This document shows positions 60,243 through 64,000 of a stretch of DNA of 64,000 nucleotides, piece by piece. The translations under genes and the position numbers were made by a program. Every line of letters starts with the position of its first letter. Position 1 is the stretch's first letter. The notes under the pieces are model-generated. The model had not been told where the DNA came from. It made no database searches and saw only the letters and a program-made list of their open reading frames with translations. Source of the DNA: CBDFMG01 sp965221205 [NCBI: bacterium] (GTDB lineage Bacteria; SM23-31). Location of the stretch: the NCBI GenBank assembly GCA_965221205.1, contig OZ244870.1, positions 3,286,001 to 3,350,000 of the forward strand, read 5' to 3'.

Positions 60243-61302
60243 TGTTTGAATATTCTCTTCAACAGCTTCTGGTGACCATACCTCCCAAATAAGATTAGGC
60301 ACCCTCGAATAATTCTTAGGCAAATATAAACTCCCGTACTAATATCTGATCTTTTATAGGAAAAGCTTTATTTTCGAATAAAGGTTTCAATTCACTAAAT
60401 AGCCATGCCTTTGTATATTCTTTATTCCTATATTCGTCTGGATGCTCTTGGAAATACAAAGCAAAACTAAATCTTTTTTCTACTAATTCAAGTAATTTTT
60501 CTCTCGAAACTTTTTTTATTTGCAAATCATTTTTGTTATACTTGATTGGATAAAGCGAATGTACAACCGAAGTTCCGTATTCTGCATAAACATATCCTAA
60601 TTTCCATGCTGAGTCATAATAAATTTCTTTAATTATAGAATAATTCACATCTAATTCGTAGTTAAGTATATCAAGAAATTTATGAATTTCAATGAAGATT
60701 CCATTTTCTTCACCTGAAATCGCTTCTGTTTTACTAACTATAGCACGGAGAGCCTTGTTTTCCTGCTTTAACGTGTTATGATTGAATGCCTTTTCTTTAC
60801 AGTCATCAATAATTTTTATCCAACTCTTAACATAATCAGTATCTCCTTTTTTAATAATATTAGATTTGGGGATATCAACATTAACAGAATTTACGCCTTT
60901 TTTTGAATCTAAGGGAAATAATAAATCTTGATCCATTAGATTCCAATAGGCTACATCATTATTAGTATCAACTAAAATAAGTAAAACAGGTAGCTGAAAA
61001 TTCCGCCAACAATAAGATAGAAATTTCTTATCGCATTGATATTTAGGAGAATCGGCATTACCTCCTGGCAATTTTTTTATTTGTACTTCAAGTTTTCCAA
61101 TAGGTGTTTGATCTTTTTTAGTAATCTCAATCATTCCGTCATAGTTGGGAACTTTATCCATATCTTTTATTGAGTGGGTTTTAACACATTCTCGATCTAT
61201 TATATAGTTAAATACGGCGAGAGAATCTGATTCAGCAGTATTTGTTTTGGGATACTTCGCAGGTCCTCCATCAAAATTTTTTTTAAAATTATCCGTAGTC
61301 AT
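60243..61302 (-). CDS. DUF4365-type nuclease-like protein
   Basis: The start is set at MTTDNFKKNFDGGPAKYPKT (61302). The N-terminal 150 residues show SLAVFNYIIDRECVKTHSIK, VPNYDGMIEI and KLEVQIKKL, a D...ExQxK pattern like DUF4365/PD-(D/E)XK nucleases seen in defence loci. The C-terminal half is helical. The main frame stops at 60316, but a second frame continues PKNYSRVPNLIWEVWSPEAV to the IS3 edge at 60233, so either a frameshift or the insertion has altered the end. Confidence 0.65.
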
Positions 61303-61634
61303 TATTAACCACAATTATTTGTTTTACTTACTGGTTCACTTTTGCAAATTACAATAAATCTTGATAATTTGTCAAGGAAAAGATATTACTCGAGGGTAAG
61401 ATTAAGCTAGAATTGGGGATGTGATAGAATAGCGTATGGAAGATGAAACTTTTGAGGTTATTTCTAATCTAAATTAGAGATATTCAAAAATTAAATGAGA
61501 GCAGTTTTTTATATTTTATAATAGATTATATTAATAATTGGAAGAATTTGGCTCTCGATTTACGTGTGTTATTTTGAGGGTATTTTGTTTATCTATCATA
61601 TATGATATTTGTTAGATAGGTCTTTTTTATAATT
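61303..61634. other. AT-rich intergenic region
   Basis: No gene, hairpin or repeat is recognised. Base composition changes sharply at about 61635, where the GC-richer M24 remnant starts. Confidence 0.4.
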
Positions 61635-62639
61635 ATTTCCAAACAGAACTACGGGAGCGTATCACGGTCGCGGCACCGAGCCGATGATGCTCGATTTCGG
61701 CATTGAGACCGCCTACGGTCATGGAACATATGTCTTCTACGACGGGGGTGGTGACCGTATCGAACGGTATTCTCTTGGTGGTCCAAGCAGTTCTGAAATG
61801 ACTGATATATGCGGTGCCTACGACAAGATCGAGGGAGGAAGTGATCTCCGGTCGATAATCGAGGAGCGCGACCCGAAACGAATCGCTTTGAATTACCTCG
61901 ATCCTCCAATCAGAGAGGAAGGAGTTCACACTGCAGATGACCTTTCTCACACGGACTACAAGTTCCTCGAGGGAAGAATTAGGCGAGAAATATGTTGAAC
62001 GCTTCGTGTCCGCTCAGCGTCTTATTGCCGATTTTCACGGTGGGCATGTTGTCAGCGAAATCATCGAATTCTCCAAGATCAGTGACATCACACGAAGAGG
62101 AATTGAACGTGCCTTGTCCAACGAAGTTATCACGCCTGGTAAGACGACCTACTATGATATCGCCCTGTAGTTAGAGGAGCACCGTGAAGCGATGGGTTTA
62201 CACAGAACCTGGTTTCCAAGGGGGAGTATCAAGGCTTTTGAAGAGACCAAGAAAGTTCGCGAGATCATTCGAAGAGATCATTCGAAAAAACGTCCGTTCC
62301 GGACGAACCGGCTAGGAACAATTAGATGAGCTCAAACAGCATATTCGAGATGCCGGCTACGTTTACACAGATGTAGAACGCCCCAGTGACGTCCCGGGTA
62401 TTGCCGCGGGCAACATTGCCCACGATGTAGCGGCCGGGCTTGCCGAATGGTCCCCCGAACTGATCAAATACGAAGTCAGACCCAACGCCATCATTTCCTT
62501 GGAATTCAGAGTTTTCACACCGGCGGACGAATGGAACGGAGAAAAAATCCCTGTCGCCATCGAAGAAAATGTGCAGGTCACGGAACACGGTCTTGAATGG
62601 TTGTACCCACCGCAAGACCGGGTACTCCTGATCCGATAA
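61635..62639 (+). pseudogene. M24 peptidase-like gene, 5'-truncated and decayed
   Basis: It begins inside the N-terminal domain (EPMMLDFGIETAYG, GGGDRIERYSLGG) and continues with ERDPKRIALNYLDPP. After a frameshift near 61975 come LGEKYVERFVSAQRLIADFH and EVITPGKTTYYDIAL, a TAG at a tryptophan position and LEEHREAMGL, then after more shifts IISLEFRVFTPADEWNGEKI, NVQVTEHGLEWLYPP and VLLIR. The fifth M24-family locus in this window. Confidence 0.75.
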
Positions 62640-62672
62640 CAGCCGCGATATAATTGAGTGTAAATAATATTA

Positions 62673-63923
62673 TTACTTCACATTGCCGGAGGATAGCGTT
62701 TCATTTGTAAACTGCAGCTGTTCAATATTCTTGAGTGTGACGATCCCGTCCCGGCCGGAAATGTTATCATCAACTATGATTCCGTTCTCTGATCGCTTGA
62801 TTTTGTATTGATCCGAAGATCCTGAAAACATGGCTGTATCATTTCCTTCTCTGCCATCTAAAATATTCTTTCCGCTGTTTCCACTCAATTGATTATTCCG
62901 GTCGTTTCCGGTGAGATTTGAGTTTTTATCACCAGTTAATGTCGCATTAACAAGATACTGTGATTTGTGTGTGTATGGCATAGCGTCATCAAAAGCCATT
63001 GAGAATGTTCCTTCAAAGCGACTGTCGATACGGGCATTGATAGTAAGGTAAGGACTGAAGAATTTCTCCATGATTGCATAGCCCATGGGGTCCTTTTCAG
63101 CAATTTCTTTTCGCGATTTAGCTACGTACCCGCCAATTCCGGTTTCACGTGTTTTATTTGCACCCCACAAACCATAGTAACTGTCCACAATGGCAGCCAG
63201 GTATTCCTGAGTCAAACTGCCTTCCTCTGCCAATTCCGCTATCCATCTCGCCATTCTCTCACTTCCATGCCCCCACAGTTTATTAGTAAAATGGGCATTA
63301 TTGAGAGCAGCCCGAATCTCTTTCTGGTACTCCGGAGCAGCTCCTTTATCGTATCCCTCAATATCGATACCAATACCGGTGTCCTGGACCAAATGAATAA
63401 TCTCTTCAAAACTGGCATCGCGGTACTCGTCAGTATCAAGATACTCCGGTGTACCTACGGGAATTACCTCTTCATCATATAAAGGTTGACCACTCAATCC
63501 TCGAATATTGAGCCTGTATTTCCCGTCATACCCATTGCGCATAACCAATATGGCTCTATTATCCGTCATCTTGTTGGCAACCGCTGATTTGTCAGCGCCA
63601 TACTCCAAGCCGGAAACGCTCTTAAGATAAAACGCCAGGAGGTCGCGTGCAAAAATAAGCTGATTGTTTGAAATTTCGTTCTGCGCAAAGATATGGATCG
63701 GCTTGCCATTCGGGGCAACTACCTTGGAGTACTTACAATAAGCTTGTTTGTATGCTGACATTGACTCCGGAATTTCCGTAATGCCAAAATCTTTGCCATT
63801 GGCGATGTCCTCAGAGCAAACCGTAGAGAACCAATTGCTGTCTGTTTCATTTTTTGTTTGACTATATAATTGAGTGGCAACTACCACAATATACAAGATC
63901 AGAAGGAGTGAAAAACGTTTCAT
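62673..63923 (-). CDS. Secreted protein with degenerate metallopeptidase-like and RTX-like parts
   Basis: The 416 residues start with a signal peptide (SLLLILYIVVVATQLYSQ). A central domain holds EYRDASFEEIIHLVQDTGIG, where an HExxH would be expected in related peptidase-like proteins but reads EEIIH. The last 90 residues (NSNLTGNDRNNQLSGNSGKN, ILDGREGNDTAMFSG, IVTLKNIEQLQFTNET) resemble hemolysin-type Ca-binding repeats with few clean nonapeptides. GAGGTAA before the ATG fixes the start. It could be a sugar- or cell-surface-binding protein; activity doubtful. Confidence 0.65.
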   Translation of the reverse strand: MKRFSLLLILYIVVVATQLYSQTKNETDSNWFSTVCSEDIANGKDFGITEIPESMSAYKQAYCKYSKVVAPNGKPIHIFAQNEISNNQLIFARDLLAFYLKSVSGLEYGADKSAVANKMTDNRAILVMRNGYDGKYRLNIRGLSGQPLYDEEVIPVGTPEYLDTDEYRDASFEEIIHLVQDTGIGIDIEGYDKGAAPEYQKEIRAALNNAHFTNKLWGHGSERMARWIAELAEEGSLTQEYLAAIVDSYYGLWGANKTRETGIGGYVAKSRKEIAEKDPMGYAIMEKFFSPYLTINARIDSRFEGTFSMAFDDAMPYTHKSQYLVNATLTGDKNSNLTGNDRNNQLSGNSGKNILDGREGNDTAMFSGSSDQYKIKRSENGIIVDDNISGRDGIVTLKNIEQLQFTNETLSSGNVK

Positions 63924-64000
63924 ACTATTACCTCATGCTTTAGGTAGATGTTATATTATCTGAATAGGAATTCTACTTTTGCTGAATTTCGTCAGTGTGC

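Overview
The window is AT-rich DNA from a Gram-negative bacterium. The 924-residue DUF5916 outer-membrane barrel, several lipoproteins, a DUF6787-type membrane protein and large families of secreted M24, Gfo/Idh/MocA, amidohydrolase and glycoside hydrolase proteins suggest the Fibrobacterota-Chlorobiota-Bacteroidota side of the tree (KSB1-, Marinimicrobia- or Ignavibacteria-like lineages). No rRNA or marker gene is present to settle this, so the placement is inference.

Layout. 1-5.5 kb: end of an HsdR-type nuclease gene, small hypothetical genes, a truncated MvaI/BcnI-type nuclease, a dead IS481 and a PadR regulator/membrane protein pair with a clear operator. 5.6-9.4 kb: an IS3 end fragment, tRNA-Phe, and a decayed integrated element whose tyrosine integrase lies next to the tRNA. 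9.4-19 kb: a VOC protein, a TIR protein split by a stop codon, a TPR lipoprotein, and dead genes that include a serine-protease-like SDH protein, an IS1595, an adenine methylase/nuclease pair and a nuclease-helicase. 19-29 kb: CapA-like protein, the DUF5916 barrel, a dead alcohol dehydrogenase, a lipoprotein peroxiredoxin with an in-frame TGA at the catalytic position, and a Tat-type oxidoreductase. 29-33 kb: a broken nuclease-NTPase gene. 33-41 kb: a sugar dehydrogenase-like protein, a frameshifted amidohydrolase, a chimeric M24/GH43 region and a dead GH67-like gene. 41.6-54 kb: the best preserved part, with an oxidoreductase, galM-galT-galK, a dead GH51, an SSF sugar symporter, a TolB-like lipoprotein and two tandem M24 proteins. 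54-64 kb: intergenic repeats, hsdS with a truncated hsdM, an IS1595 remnant, a complete IS3 element, a DUF4365 protein, a dead M24 copy and a secreted RTX-like protein.

How it works together. The intact core is galactose use: an SSF symporter of the vSGLT type, mutarotase, uridylyltransferase and galactokinase, next to a broken arabinofuranosidase. The PQQ-type dehydrogenase, amidohydrolase, M24 and DUF5916 proteins are all exported. Much of the rest is a graveyard of defence genes (type I and II restriction, nuclease-helicase, nuclease-NTPase, TIR) and insertion sequences, with frameshifts, nonsense codons and chimeric joins. Some lesions sit in homopolymers and could be assembly errors.

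Best candidate for something new: the peroxiredoxin at 25993-26562. Its TGA falls exactly where the peroxidatic cysteine belongs and is followed by a 6-bp stem with a GGTTT loop, as expected of a bacterial selenocysteine insertion element. Two interspersed intergenic repeat families are the second candidate. I see no CRISPR array and no intact novel defence system.
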